A stretch of DNA of 54,020 nucleotides from Gnetum montanum (GCA_015680685.1 MNCI01005473.1:276242-330261), one strand, 5' to 3'. Counted from the stretch's first letter, positions 1 to 11,749 are shown. Notes: generated by a model from the sequence alone, not told the origin. A program made the numbers and translations.

Positions 1-1427
1 AGACAATAAAAATAAAGAAGTCTTTGCATGGTGTGGTCCCCACACATAAAAACACAAAACAAAAAAAAAGAAGGAAAAAAAATGGAAAAAAACAAAAAAA
101 GAAAAAAAAAAGAAAGAAGCTAAACAGCTAAAAGTGAGGATTCAAAGCACACCCCTTAGACAGAATAAATTTGGGCTACAAGCACTGGTTATGGAACCAA
201 AGTGTTCCCTCTAACTAAGGCCCTTCTCGCTTCCCATTCTCTCCTTCGTTTCGTCGGAATGGTGGTGGCTCTTCGAAGATGCATCCTTGTTATCCAAGTG
301 GATGGTTTGACCAAATGCATTGATGCGAAGTCACTGGAAGTGGTTGGTTTGAGGCCTGAGTTGGAATGAGATTCGCTAAGTCACATTAATCATGCAACAC
401 ACAAGGGGCTGTACACCACCTTGTTCTTGGGATTCCATTCCATTCCTCTTTCTTCCCATCCTTCTCTCCATTGTTCACCTCATTGCCGGTTGTATCATTG
501 TATATACTTTGGTTGATGCTTTGTTTTCTTTTTGGTAAATTCTTCCAGTTAAGACTTTAACTCTTATTTCCACAGGACATTCCCAAAGCCCACGAAGTCT
601 TTGAATGTGGGATTGTCAGGGCATTAAGGGAATGAGCCTGCTTTGGGGAGGACCCACTGACATTCCCATTTGGAACACTAGTTAACTTCTTTTCCTTAAC
701 ATTTTGCAATTAATTAACATTTTTGTTCATTTCCATCATGACATCCTTTCTATCGATGCCATAGTTGTCCCTTTTTACCTATCATTCCTATTCCTTTTCC
801 CTCTCTCCATTCTAACGCTACCGGAGGTTCACAATTAGTCATGGGGGTACGAGGCCTGATTTTTCGATTTTTATCCTAAGCCCCGAATTTTTTCGTTTTT
901 CTTCCTAACCCCTATACCTTCAGTAGTCATCATCTACATTTTCCCAGATCCATATTAGCCATACCACAACTTAGCCAAGGAACCTAAACCGAAGCAAGGT
1001 ATGCTTTACTTAATGATTCAATTACCCTTGCTAATATATGATGGTGTTGTGTGTGCAGATGGCAATCATACAACAACCGAATGGATCTGGAGCAGGCACT
1101 TGGAATGGAGCAGTGCTGAAGCAGCATGCAAGGAGTGGAATTGTTAATGCACTTACAGACGGACAATGGAAGGCACAATCTAGGCGTTGGCAGCAACAAG
1201 AGTCTTCTTCTTTCTTCTCTTCTATTCTCTCTCCTCTTTTCTCTCAGCTGCCAACTGTGGCCTGATGTCATTGTAATAAGGTGTTCACCCATGTTGTCAT
1301 GAACACCAGTTTTTGTCAAGTCTTGTAATAAAGACCGTTCACATGTCATCCCATTAGTTCCATTTCCCCTAATAATCCCATACCTACCTGATATCATTGT
1401 AAGGAACTCGAGGACGAGTTTTCATTC
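1..1427 (+). mobile_element. 3' internal non-coding part of a family A Ty3/gypsy element
   Basis: This stretch lies directly upstream of a polypurine tract and 3' LTR, so I read it as the end of the internal region of an element that starts outside the window. It opens with purine-rich low-complexity sequence (about 50-120). No reading frame here resembles gag or pol; the short frames at 984-1397 (-) and 1038-1265 (+) look spurious. A second polypurine-like motif, TAGTCATGGGGGTA, sits near 836-848. The last 140 bases match, on the opposite strand, the sequence next to the LTR at 17425-18286 (shared TAATCCCATACCT block), so both belong to one family. Confident as element interior, unsure of internal boundaries. 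Confidence 0.6.
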
Positions 1428-1440
1428 AGTCATGGGGGTA
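1428..1440 (+). promoter_or_regulatory. Polypurine tract for plus-strand DNA priming
   Basis: AGTCATGGGGGTA directly abuts the LTR start TGATGAG. The same motif (GTCGTGGGGGTA) abuts the LTR at 17425-18286 in reverse orientation, which supports its role as primer for plus-strand synthesis. Confidence 0.75.
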
Positions 1441-1464
1441 TGATGAGATGCGACCTGCATGTGC

Positions 1465-1572
1465 CGCGATATCGCGTACACAATATCGCGGCCGTCGCGA
1501 TATCACATCCCATGCGATATCGTGTACGCAATATCGCATCTTCTCCTGCGATATTGCGTACGCGATATCGCG
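1465..1572 (+). repeat. U3 array of CGCGATATCGCG palindromes
   Basis: Perfect 12-base palindromes CGCGATATCGCG open and close the array (1465-1476 and 1561-1572). Between them are variants such as CAATATCGCGGC, TGCGATATCGTG and TGCGATATTGCG. The array ends 15 bases before the TATA box. Position suggests an enhancer or upstream promoter element; that role is inference. Confidence 0.7.
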
Positions 1573-1851
1573 TCCCAGTGCCATATCTATAAATAAGAGG
1601 CGGCACTCCCCTTATTTCCCAATCCTGGCTAGTGTAGCGAAGCTCTGGCAGATTGATCACTCCAGAGTTAGAATTTTTCCCCATGTGCCCGTATTAGGAG
1701 TCCTAGAGTGAACGGCTCTTTATTCGAGCAGCTTGTAACCTGAACCCAAGTTGTGTACGGCAATAAAGACGAACTTGATTGGATAAACCTTGCAGCACGT
1801 GGTTTCATTTATTGCTTTCATTTACTGCTTTCCTAGTGCGTTCAAGTACGA

Positions 1852-2107
1852 CTTGATTACGAACGTCTACGAACGTGTACGACTAATCAAGGAATCGGCT
1901 GCTTGATGCAATGCACGAGTACGACTCAATTACGAGCATTGGCTGCTTGGTAACCTAGTAGCGTATTCCAGGATTCTGCACTTGGTAATCCTAGTGGTAG
2001 TTCGATGTGTACGGCTAGTTGAGGAATCGGCTGCTCATTGCTAGGCTAGATCGTGTGATAAGTACGACTTAGTTACGAGCACCCACGGGTGTGTACGGCT
2101 GGCTAAG
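1852..2107 (+). other. Three conserved U5 hairpins (LTR A1)
   Basis: Stem 1: CTTGATTA (1852-1859) pairs with TAATCAAG (1884-1891). Stem 2: CTCAATTA (1925-1932) pairs with TAGTTGAG (2016-2023) across an enlarged loop. Stem 3: CTTAGTTA (2068-2075) pairs with TGGCTAAG (2100-2107), with inner stem CACCC/GGGTG. Each keeps 8 pairs, using G-U only in the sense strand. They lie downstream of AATAAA, so they would be in the 5' leader of the genomic RNA only. Confidence 0.7.
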
Positions 2108-2727
2108 GAATCGGCTGCTTATCACACGTAGGCTAAATAGGTGCCTCAGTACGACCACTTCGAGCACTTGCGTTACGTGTGGCGATCCCAGTAACGATTA
2201 GCGTTTGGTAAGCTGCAGTTGCATAGTTCAGGGTGTGTCCGGTAAGTGGGAACGGATGCTGACGCTAGTTAATTTAGACTTAGATCTTTAGTTAGAGTTA
2301 GCTTAGTTTCTCAACCCTTTCCCCTGGTAGCGTAGAAGATAAGCCGAAAATACCAAAAAAATCACATACCTCAGACTTGCTTAACCATACACCGTGACAC
2401 TTACAAGCAAGCCTGGGAAGACAACGAACGATTAACCCCAAGTGTTTCTTGTGGCGTTAAGGCATTTAGTCTACGGAGTTTGACCGGATCGCGCGTGCAC
2501 GCTCGTATTCGTATGGTGGAGTGTAGGGGTACCTCGCCACTCATCACCTATTTAAACAAAGAAACTAACCATAAGAAGTACAAATTCAAAAAAGCATCAA
2601 TTCGAGTCCTAACATAGCCTCCAACTAGCTCTTTATTTTCTTGATAAAGGTAAGCAAGAGTATGTAGTCAAATTAATGTTTGTAAAAAGAAAAAACATGT
2701 AAATAAAAAGAAAAAAACTATATATCA

Positions 2728-4140
2728 TGAAAATGCAACATTTGCATCAAATGTACATCCACAAGAAAGGAAAAAGAGGAAAATAGGAGAAGGAAAGATC
2801 TCAAGATGAGATCTTGAACCAAAGGGGCCTACATCACTAGTTTCCTCATGGGAATGAGATCATCCTAGATCCTCCTCATGACATACATCATCCCCCTCAT
2901 TGCTAGTATGTTAGTGTCTAGTCTCATCATTCTTGAAAGCACTCTTTGAAAGTGAAGAAGCTATAGAATTAAAAACCATATCATCTAACTCATTCAAGTT
3001 CACTACTTCTTAGTGAAGAGCATGAAAGCTTCTAGACATGTATGTGGTAATCCACTCCTGCTTTGTTACTAGCCTTTCTTGATGATGCTTCAACCTTTGA
3101 ACTGAATAACCATGGGCTCCTCCATGGCATCTAAATGTCATAAAATGTTTGAAAGAACACTAGCTAAAGAAGCCTACTGTTGCTAATCCTACCATTGTTA
3201 TAAGTGCTTAACATAACATTTCTCCATAGAAACCTTCCCTTTGTCACCTAACACATGTATCTAGAATTTAGATAATGCCAATGATCTAGCTAGGCACTAT
3301 GTGTTGCATGTAAAAGGCATAATGGAGATGAGGAAGGTAATCCTCCTCAAACTCCATAACCTATGTCTTCATTGCATCATTAGTGACTAACGCTTGGAAG
3401 TTTCATAGTAAATGGGATACCATTAAGGGAAAATACACACAAGCCTCATCTCGTACTGCTAGTTACATCCATCAAAAAAGGATGTAGGGGTAGTTGAGCT
3501 CACATTACCCCTCCAAATCAAGATGGTTAGCTTGAAAGACATGATGTGGATGAAATGCGATACACCCAAGATGTTAGTGGATATCACTTATGCAAGAACT
3601 CTCCAAATAGGGGAGAAGTTTTTGTAGGGCCATCCCATCTTGTTAGTAGTAACCTCTAGAATGCATGTAGCTAAGGCAAACTTGACCTTTGAAGAAACTA
3701 TGTGAAAATGATACTAGGTCCAAATCAACTCTAAGTTGTTGCTTTGTACTATTATGCAAGTGCTCATCTACTTGCATAATCCAAGGAGATGTTGATGCTG
3801 ATCTAAACATGGCATAGAAGTCATGTACCTCTCTATTGTAAAATGATTGGCCTTTAGTGATGAGGAACTCTATGTTTCTCTACTCTAGCTTCATGACCAT
3901 GGTAGGCTAAAGTAACTAAAGGAGATGTTTGATGTGTTGGGGTGCTCTAATTTAGACATGCTTGAACCTCTCCTTCTTTAGCCTTTGCACCTCATGAGCA
4001 TGTTGAAGCTCATGATTCTACTATTCATAGGTTTCCTTCTTGTGTCTTTACTGTAGCTCCTCCTAGTTTGGATCTAAAACCCCCTACCCAATTCCAAACC
4101 AAATTTGCCTTGAAAACTTAAGGAATTTAGGAGCTTAAGG
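2728..4140 (-). pseudogene. Possible decayed reading frame of a retroelement
   Basis: Reading the minus strand from about 4140 to 2728 in a single frame gives a protein-like text without a frameshift: a charged, coiled-coil-like start, then a stretch at about 3885-3645 without stops (contains EVHDFYAMF). About 25 in-frame stops interrupt roughly 435 codons, which is no better than chance for AT-rich DNA. The evidence is only that stops fall where CAG, CAA or CGA would fit and that the other two minus frames have more. It could be a gag-like or plant-transposon-protein ORF, or nothing. Confidence 0.25.
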
Positions 4141-4928
4141 ACTTAAAGCTTGAGTAAGTAAGAAAAAACTTCTTAATTCATGTCAAAATTCACATTACAA
4201 ATGCTTAGAAGCATAAAGAACCCAAGGAAAAATAATACTCAAGATTCTTACATCACTCCATCTTATATAAGGCTCAAATTCATATAATAATGACTCTCCA
4301 TCACTCCCTCATATACAATTGCCCAAGATGACTTACAGTAAAATTGCTTAAGAAGAGCTCAACTTTCTTCTCTCAGGTCCCTCTCTACCTCTCTCTCTCT
4401 AGAGGCTTCAAAACTCTTACTTGAAACTCTTCTCACAAGAGTTCTCTTTTACTTGTTCCCAAACATAGGCCCTTAATACCTATTTATACATTTTTAAGTT
4501 ACACTCATTTTCCTTTGGTATCCAAAATACAAATTAATGTTTGTTAAACTTTGCTTGAGAAGACATATTTGGAGTGAGAAGATGTCTTTTGTAAGTTAAA
4601 TACAAATGCAAAGAAAACATCTTTTCCCTTGGGAAGACATCTTTTTTAAGACTTGATCCTACATAGAAGACATTTGCATTCAAGGAAAGATGTCTTCCTA
4701 ACTAGAGAAGACATCTCATCTCTGGAGAAGACATTTTTCTAGTCAACACTATTGATCCCAATACATCTAGCTTAAAATTTAAATATCTCCCACAAGATTT
4801 CATTAGTCTTAGATCATCCCAAATACATCAAGATAATGCCAGGCACATCCAAACTCATGAGAATAAGCCAAAACTCATTGAAATGATATAATTAATGGAG
4901 GATTGACTTAGGTGATGTCCTCATCATC
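4090..4928 (-). mobile_element. Probable LTR of another gypsy family, minus strand
   Basis: Read on the minus strand there is a purine-rich TATGGAGGAGA, then a start TGATGAGGACATCACC at about 4928. Next comes a U3 with an array of AAGACATCTT-type motifs (4555-4740), a TATA box TATAAATA (4488-4481), and a CT-rich R/U5 with (CT)n at about 4388-4402. Sequence to the right reads GGACAAGCTGAGTGAGGATC, typical of the interior next to a gypsy polypurine tract. The left border and any primer site are unclear. Confidence 0.4.
4555..4740 (-). repeat. U3 array of AAGACATCTT-type motifs
   Basis: At least eight imperfect copies of AAGACATCTT or its complement AAGATGTCTT (near-palindromes), irregularly spaced. 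They lie immediately upstream of the minus-strand TATA box at 4481-4488. A similar motif recurs in the copia LTR at 37214-38398. Confidence 0.6.
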
Positions 4929-6849
4929 TCCTCCATACAAGACCTAGATCCTCACTCAGCTTGTCCTTAATGCCTTGAATAATGATGATAGGTGCCTTGG
5001 AGAGGCTAATACACTCATAAAAATCTTAGTAGAAAATTAAAGTAACCATTTAAAAAATAAACATAAATAATAAAGCTAAAAATTAAAATAGTATTATCCA
5101 GAAATGTAAATGACGAAACCAAAGGTTAACACCTCCAACTAATCCTAGTTTTGTCCTCAAAGATAATTAGAGAAAATAAAAATTTAAATAGTACATAAGA
5201 ATATCAAGCATAATAATATTAACAATAGTAGTGCATGGAGGAAAATATAGCTAACATAAGACAAGTTATCAAAAATGTTAAAATAATTATGAGTGCTCAA
5301 AATGTACAATCAAGATTAAAGATTATTAAGCAAAAAGGAAATGTATTGTCAAATTAAAAATACTAAGTTACCATAGATAACATGGAAATTCCACAATAGG
5401 AATTATTCATATCACAATGATAATGATGCTGAGCACAACCAAGACAATAAGACTATATTGATATCCCAAGCATAAGCAATAGTATTTAATCCTAATAGCC
5501 TAAACAACAAGCAAGATTATATTGGGTATCAAAAATTGAGCATAAAAACAAAATGAAGATCATAATAAGCCCCAAATCACATAGTGAATATTAATGAGTA
5601 GTAGTTGATCTCAAGGGACATAATCCAAAAAGGAAGGAAAGTGCAATTACAATGCCAAAAACAAAAAGGCAATTAAGAAAACCTAACTACTAGTAGAATT
5701 ATTTCACCATATGACATTAATTGAAAGAATTAAGAAGGCCTGGTAATATAATAAAAACAATTGCTATGTACACATGTAATGTGAAAAATTCAAAAACAAT
5801 TCCCAATGGAAGTCAAGGTAAGTGTTAAGAGAGATACATAGGTAAGTTGTTTGAGATTAACTAGATAAAAATCCCCTACAAAAATGTACAAGTGGTTATC
5901 TTAGAAAAAAGAAAAGCTATACCATGAGTAACAAAGTTTAAGAAACATACTTGCCTAAACGACTAATAGTAACTGTACCAAAAATGATTCTTGGGATACA
6001 ATGATCATAATGACACACATAGAAACACACATCCACTAATGGCATGCTTTAGAAACATAACAATGCCATGGAGTAAAAAGAAACTCCACATAAACATTTT
6101 CCAATTAAAAATTATAAAACACTATATGAATTTCCAAAAAACACATTAAACATGTAACAAAATGAAGCAAATTTTAGTACAATAAATCAAGCCATATATT
6201 GAGGTAAACATTCCAAATTCATCTCACCCATGTAATAAGACAACGAGAAAATAATGAAGTCCAAGCATATTAAGCTCTATGAATTAGTGAGATTAACTAT
6301 TCACATTGAAGCTTCTAAGCATGAAAAATAATGTAGAACAAAAAAATTATCCAAAGAGTATCATTCCACTACCCTGTGATACTAGTGATTTAAGAAAAAA
6401 TCTAAATCCACCACAATTTAATAAGCTAGAACACCAAGCATGCCACACATGAAAAAATCAATACTTTAAAGGTAAAAATAGCCTAAACTTTAGTGAATAT
6501 GGAGAAAAATATTATCAAATGTGTCAAAGACAAGCTCTAGAAATATAAATGCTATGGAAGAAATAAAAACATAAGGAAAATAACATAATTGGATGTCAAA
6601 TCAAGCACCATGCAATTTGCAGTAGCTAACCTTAGCTTAGAACTAGAAAAATGTGTAAGAACATGTAAAAATTCAACTTATCCTCATCATGATGAAGGTG
6701 GATAGTGATATGAACATTGGTGGAAGTTGGAATAGAGTTGGAAGCACATCAAACACCTTATACTCACTACTATGACACTAGCTACTAGCTCAAAACTAAT
6801 GGAATGTCACAACATGATAACATAAAATTTTGATTCTTTAGAGTTTGTT

Positions 6850-7310
6850 ATGAAACTATGAGTCACAATGACCCACAGTTCATTGTGAGGGACTATAGAT
6901 TGTAGTTTCTTACAATGTGTGAACTACTATATTTTTTTTGTATTTTTGACAAACTACAACTCACTACAGGTTGTAGTTTCTCACACTACATTGCTTGACA
7001 AAAATTTTAAAACTAGACTAGCAACTATAATCAAGTATGAGTCATAGTTGCTCACATTATGAATGACCAAAAAAAAAGTTGTTGGCATGCAAACTATGAT
7101 TGCTTAAGAGTTGCAGTCTCTCACATTGGGAATTAAGCCTTCATGACAAAATTGAGCTACGCGAACACGCAAGTTGTAGTGGCTTTTAGTTTGAAATTAT
7201 GACTAGAATATGGATCATAATGTCTCCATGACTAGGGCTTTGCAAAAATACTAGGATCAATTGTCATGAACTGTAAGTCATAGTGACTTACAATTAGTTA
7301 CTTGAACTTG
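6850..7310. repeat. Irregular array of TTGTAGTTTCTCACA / inverted motifs
   Basis: Repeats of the type GTTGTAGTTTCTCACA alternate with inverted halves (ACTACAACTCACTACAGG, GAGTCATAGTTGCTCACA), spaced roughly 80-90 bases. Individual units can fold back, for example ACTACAA with TTGTAGT. In form this resembles the U3 motif arrays of the LTRs in this window, so it may mark a further, otherwise unrecognised LTR. Confidence 0.4.
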
Positions 7311-8858
7311 AAAAATTCCAAAAAAGAAAAGAAAAGAAAAGAAGACAGGAAGAAATACAACAAAAAGAGAATTCTCAAGCATACCTTAAAACTTGGTGAT
7401 GTTTCATTAAAAACACTTGCTCATGCTGTACTAATGCCTCAGACATCATAAGCACAAAGAAATTTAGGTCAAACATAATAATTATAGTTATAACTAAATA
7501 TATTTCACTTCATGTCTTATGAAGGGACTTACCCTCCATGCTCGTAGAGTACTATACATCATATTGAAAGACTGGATTTTCCTATCAAGGTAGTAGTTGT
7601 TGATCTCATGGTTGCCAAGCGTAGGAGAGAATCTTATCTTAAAGTCCTTTAGAGTACAAAACAAGGAACATCAACAATCCAAGCACATAAACTAAAGGAT
7701 ACCTTATGTGTTGTGGCTAAAAGCCATATAAGTTGAGTCTTCAGTAAGCATGTTGTAGAAAGTTACAACCCCCAGAATTCTTTTTTTTTTCTTTTTGCTA
7801 ACTCATATATGCAGATTCAATGAAAGCCACACTCTACACAAAATAATCAAGAAGACACCTACTTATAGAGATGCCAAGATTCTAAACTAAGTGTATCTTC
7901 CTAGACTGAAGTACATGTAGATATGTGCAATGAACATGTATCATGTATCCACAATAGCAAAAAAATTGATGAACAATGATCTAGTGCCATATACATTAGT
8001 GAAGAAATGATTATAATTGAACTTAGCCACAAATAAACATTGCTTAAATAATTAACCATGACTACTATAATTCTCATAGCCCTCAACTAGGACTAGAAAG
8101 AAGAAAAAGTAAGCCATAGCTCCTCTCATGTCTACACTTATCTAAAATAAATAGGTCAAGTATCTTCACCAAAGTATGATGTTTAGTATATAAGGCATCC
8201 AACTAATCTATACTAAAGAAGAAGAAGAAAAATATGATAAAAAATTTCAAAATAGAAGAATAATGTAAATTTGTTTGTTTTAAACACAACCGATATGCAA
8301 GTGAGTATCCTCATTTTGCAAGTACTAGTTGCTTAGCTACACTTCCAAAGACATTGTCCAATGTGCAATGAAAACCTTGTCTATGATGTAGTTTAACCCT
8401 TATGTTAATCCTCTTTTATCTCATATCTTCGATTAGGAAGGCCTAAAGTATCAAGAACTTAACTTATCATGAAACTATAAGAATAATTATACTCTAATGA
8501 TGGAAGATTGGTATTGTAATAATACTTTCAAACATGCTAGGTAAGTTTTATCTTATTATTATTATTTTAATTATTTTAATTACCTTCCAATTGTAAATGC
8601 ATTGGACCAATTGAAGAGTATACATTATACATGATACAAGATGTAAAGAAAGTACTCATAGCCTAATGCATAAATCTCTAATAGATGAAAGAAGAATGAA
8701 CACATCTAAAAGATGAATGATCTTCTCCCTTCAACTAGAAAAATGGATGAACAAACCACATATTTGATGAATAAGTCTTAAATTATAACTCCCACTATCT
8801 TCATTTTCTATTGAAATATGGATTAAATGATATGCAAGACATGAGTTAATAGTTCTCC

Positions 8859-8934
8859 AAAAAAAGAAAAAAAAGAAAAAAAGAAAAAAAAAAGAAAAAA
8901 AGAAAAAAAAAGAAAAAAGAAAAAAGAAAAAAAA
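8859..8934. repeat. A-rich microsatellite (AAAAAG)n
   Basis: About 75 bases of A runs broken by single G residues; no other content. Confidence 0.85.
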
Positions 8935-9420
8935 CACCATGACTAATTCATAACCTACAAACCAAAGGAGAATGTGATCCATCTCTCAAATAAGTCATGC
9001 AATCATGTCTAAATAAGGAATACATAAGCAATACATTTTTTTTTGGTTTTTGAGAAGTGTAGAGAAAGCTATAAGATTCAACATACTATTTAAGTTTGAT
9101 GCATGCATTAGCTCTAAATCCCACTTTAGGTATACCTGAAATGACTAATATTCAAGAATGTACCATCCAAACTTGAGTTATCATTTCAGTATTCTAAGCA
9201 AAACAATCCTAAAGTCTAAGTAACTAATTGAAATCACAACTTTCAATAGAAACATATATTACTTAGGACACTTCCAATAATAACACAAGGCTAAATACTA
9301 ATAAAAGTTATTAGCATAAATAATGGCTCTAATTATGTTATTATCCAAAGTCTTCATAAGATTGTGAGATAGTAACATGGAATGAGCATTTATAAGAATT
9401 AAAGATATGCATGAGACTAA

Positions 9421-10335
9421 GGTTCTTTGGGTTCAAATAATGGCATAAGGAGCTATCCGAAATGGGTTGGAAATTAGGTTAAACTCTTTCCTTGGATAGG
9501 ATGGCTCATCAAGATTAATAAAATTAGGAGGAGAAGAAGAAGGGGTATGATCATAATAGAGTTTAAGGCAGTAACCATTAACTTTTAAAACTTTATAGGT
9601 TTCAAGATCAATATTACTGTAAAAAAACCTTTTCAACATGATACTAAATTTCTAGCAAAGTGTTTATATTGTATATTAAATAACAAGACCAAATCACCTA
9701 CCAAAAAATGCTTTCTTACTGATTTCTTGTCATTCCAGATTTTTATTTTCTTCTTTCATAAGTGCTACCTATCTAACACTAAAATTTTATCCTCATCCAA
9801 TTTATTAAGCATCATCACATAAGCAGACAAATAAGCATGAGAATCAAAATTCAATTTTCATTACATACAGAAACCTTTACAAAAAATAGTAGTAGGAAGC
9901 AAACGTTGTTTATCAAATACTAACTCATAAGCCATAAAACCCAATGACATTTAAAAAGAAGTTCTAATTTTTCACAAAGAATCTAGTAAATGAAAATACC
10001 AATTTTTGCTATCACTACCCATTAATTTCTATAAAAAATTTTTGATTTCCTTGTTCATGATTTCAACTAAATCATTAGTTTAAGAATGATAAGATGTAGA
10101 AATCCTATGAATAATCCCAAATTTATTTGTTAAATTAACCATAATGGAATTAAAAAAAATATGTACCTTGATCATTGATAAGCATTTGTGGATGATCAAA
10201 AAGGGAATAAGTTTTTCCCCTTAGAAATTTTACTACTATCCTTACATCCTCCAACTTGGATGCTTTTGGAATGGCTCACTTAGTTACATAATCAACAAAA
10301 ATAAGAAATAAAACCTAAACTATTCTATCTTACAA
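9421..10335 (-). pseudogene. Ty3/gypsy integrase, C-terminal pol, decayed
   Basis: The minus strand encodes the integrase core and tail of a plant Ty3/gypsy pol. In order I read FVDYVTK (first catalytic Asp), INDQGT (second Asp), a GIIH-R-STSYHSQT-like block, VEIMNKEIK (third catalytic Glu), a TSF-MSLGFMAYELVF segment equivalent to the usual TPIGMSPY-LVF, then FLVGDLVLLFN and the end IDLETYKVLKVNGYCLKLYYDH. The sentence style (VDY-TKW, NREIK) is that of Athila/Tat-type elements. Several stops and frameshifts make it non-functional. Reverse transcriptase is not visible to the right; a copia gag fragment begins there, so the element is truncated or interrupted. Confidence 0.75.
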
Positions 10336-10389
10336 CCTTAAGAATAGATAACCTAACTTGGTTGGATATGATCTCAACTTTGATGTTCT

Positions 10390-11442
10390 AAAGAAGTGGT
10401 GTAGGGTATGTTATCATTTGTCCATCCTTATGTTCCCATCTAATTTGCTTTAATACTTTTGTTTCATTAGCACATTGGTCCTTTGAGTTTTACTCCTTTT
10501 TTCATTCATTTATGGATTTCTATAGGGTACCCACTTTCTTGTTCCTTGGATCTATAGATCATTACTACAATGTCTTTCTATAGAGATAAAGTAAAATGCA
10601 TCTTAAAATTTTAAATTTATAAATGAATAATATGCTCTTATATGTCCACATATTTATAATGGAAACAATCTTTAAGACCTATAAATATTAGTAAAAAGGA
10701 ATAACTATACTTATTTTGATACCTATCTCTTGATCCTTTTATGAATCCATTGGAGTCTATCTTAGTGGATTTGTATCCTAGTCCACTTTTATCATTTGGA
10801 TTCCATCCTTGTTGAAGTATTAATTAAAGTGATGCTTTGTTAAGATAAAAATTTTCAATAACCTACTTATCATGATTAACTTATTTGTGTAGCTTTTCAA
10901 GTTCTTTTCTAAGTAGGGTTTTTTTCCTTATGAGTGAGTCATTGATTTTTTTTATTTCTTATTTGTTATAGTCCTAAATCTTTAGAGACTTATTCATAGC
11001 TATTAGTTAACCAATCTTAGCCCTAAGGATTATGATTTTACTTGTTAGGGTTAGACATAAGTTTCTTTCATGTTGCCACTCTAACTAACATTGGTGTACT
11101 CTGTTATTAAATTTACAACAAATTTGTTGTAATTTTACATGATTTCACTTAAGAAAATCATACCTTTCTTCTATGATGTTGATCTATTCTTCATCACTTG
11201 ACTCTTTATCATATTTTTGAGGTGCAGATGGTATGTCCATGCATGCAATATGGGAGTTGGAGATGTCACTTTCTTGTACTTCTATTTCACTAACTACTTA
11301 TTCATTCCATTTGCTCATAAGGAATTTTAGTTTTTCCTTCAATTTACTATCATCCTGCAATCTTTAGGAACTTGAACATGCTGGTGTAAGATGTCCTCAT
11401 CCATTACATGTTCAAAAAATAATATTAATAATATTAGTAACG
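10390..11442 (-). pseudogene. Copia (Sirevirus-like) gag, C-terminal half, decayed
   Basis: Minus-strand reading shows blocks of the C-terminal gag region of Sirevirus-like copia elements. These are an acidic SDEE-type segment after a MDIPSAPQKYDKESSDEE stretch (about 11250-11180), a Lys/Glu-rich coiled coil, KSGLGYKST (about 10780), a degraded zinc-knuckle-like C-x2-(K)-x4-H stretch, and a GYPIEI...KGPM tail where family members have a proline-rich WVPK block. Stops and shifts are frequent. The solo LTR at 11448-12460 separates it from the N-terminal half at 12466-13230 on the same strand, so both are one gag gene. Confidence 0.5.
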
Positions 11443-11447
11443 GATGT
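11443..11447. repeat. Target site duplication GATGT (left)
   Basis: GATGT directly abuts the left LTR end and is repeated at 12461-12465, right after the other end. This is the 5-bp duplication made by LTR retrotransposon integrase. Confidence 0.8.
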
Positions 11448-11749
11448 CGATGAGAGACGAAGTACCCCTATGCCCAACCATACAAATCACAAGCGTTCAT
11501 GCATGATTCAGTTGAACTCCATGGATAGTTGTGGCATATAGATTGTTATGTTTTGATCATAGTTCACTGTCTTCCCACTTAGACTAGTGGTAGCTTTTTC
11601 ATGTATGGTTTAGTCCAAAGTGAGGCATATGATTCTTGATGTTATTTGACCCTAAGTTACTCCTAATGATAATAAAGAAATTAATTCTTTAATTTAATTA
11701 ACAATGGAAAGTAAAGTCTAAATGAGCCTACGGGGATGAGTGTTTATTC

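Larger units (their letters stand above)
1441..2546 (+). mobile_element. 3' LTR, family A (copy A1), 1106 bp
   Basis: The ends form a perfect 7-bp inverted repeat, TGATGAG and CTCATCA. The order is U3 with a palindrome array (1465-1572), TATA box TATAAATA (1588-1595), polyadenylation signal AATAAA (1762-1767), then U5 with three hairpins (1852-2107). The 3' end, with GTGTAGGGGTACCTCGCCACTC, is nearly identical in the copies at 22251 and 50246. The polypurine tract to the left makes this a 3' LTR. Its 5' partner lies outside the window, so no target duplication can be tested. Confidence 0.9.
4929..9420. other. AT-rich non-coding stretch, probably old element interior
   Basis: I see no coding sequence in this 4.5 kb. 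It lies between a decayed gypsy integrase (right) and a probable 3' LTR (left) on the minus strand, so it may be a long 3' non-coding region of that element with further insertions. It holds the inverted-motif array at 6850-7310, an (AAAAG)n run at 7323-7343 and an A-rich microsatellite at 8859-8934. The open frame at 8731-8982 (-) is only a translation of that microsatellite. Confidence 0.4.

Noticed and set aside
984-1397. 137-residue frame on the minus strand and the overlapping 75-residue frame on the plus strand
   Set aside because: Low-complexity Arg/Glu or Ser/Leu text in the non-coding 3' region next to a polypurine tract; no family resemblance.
1465-1572. CRISPR-like array
   Set aside because: Motifs are palindromic, unevenly spaced, without unique spacers, and sit in LTR U3 regions of a eukaryotic retroelement.
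2728-4140. A confident gene call for the long decayed minus-strand frame
   Set aside because: Stop density (about 25 in 435 codons) is not below chance, so it is listed only as a low-confidence pseudogene.
8731-8982. 83-residue frame with many Phe
   Set aside because: It is the reverse translation of an A-rich microsatellite.
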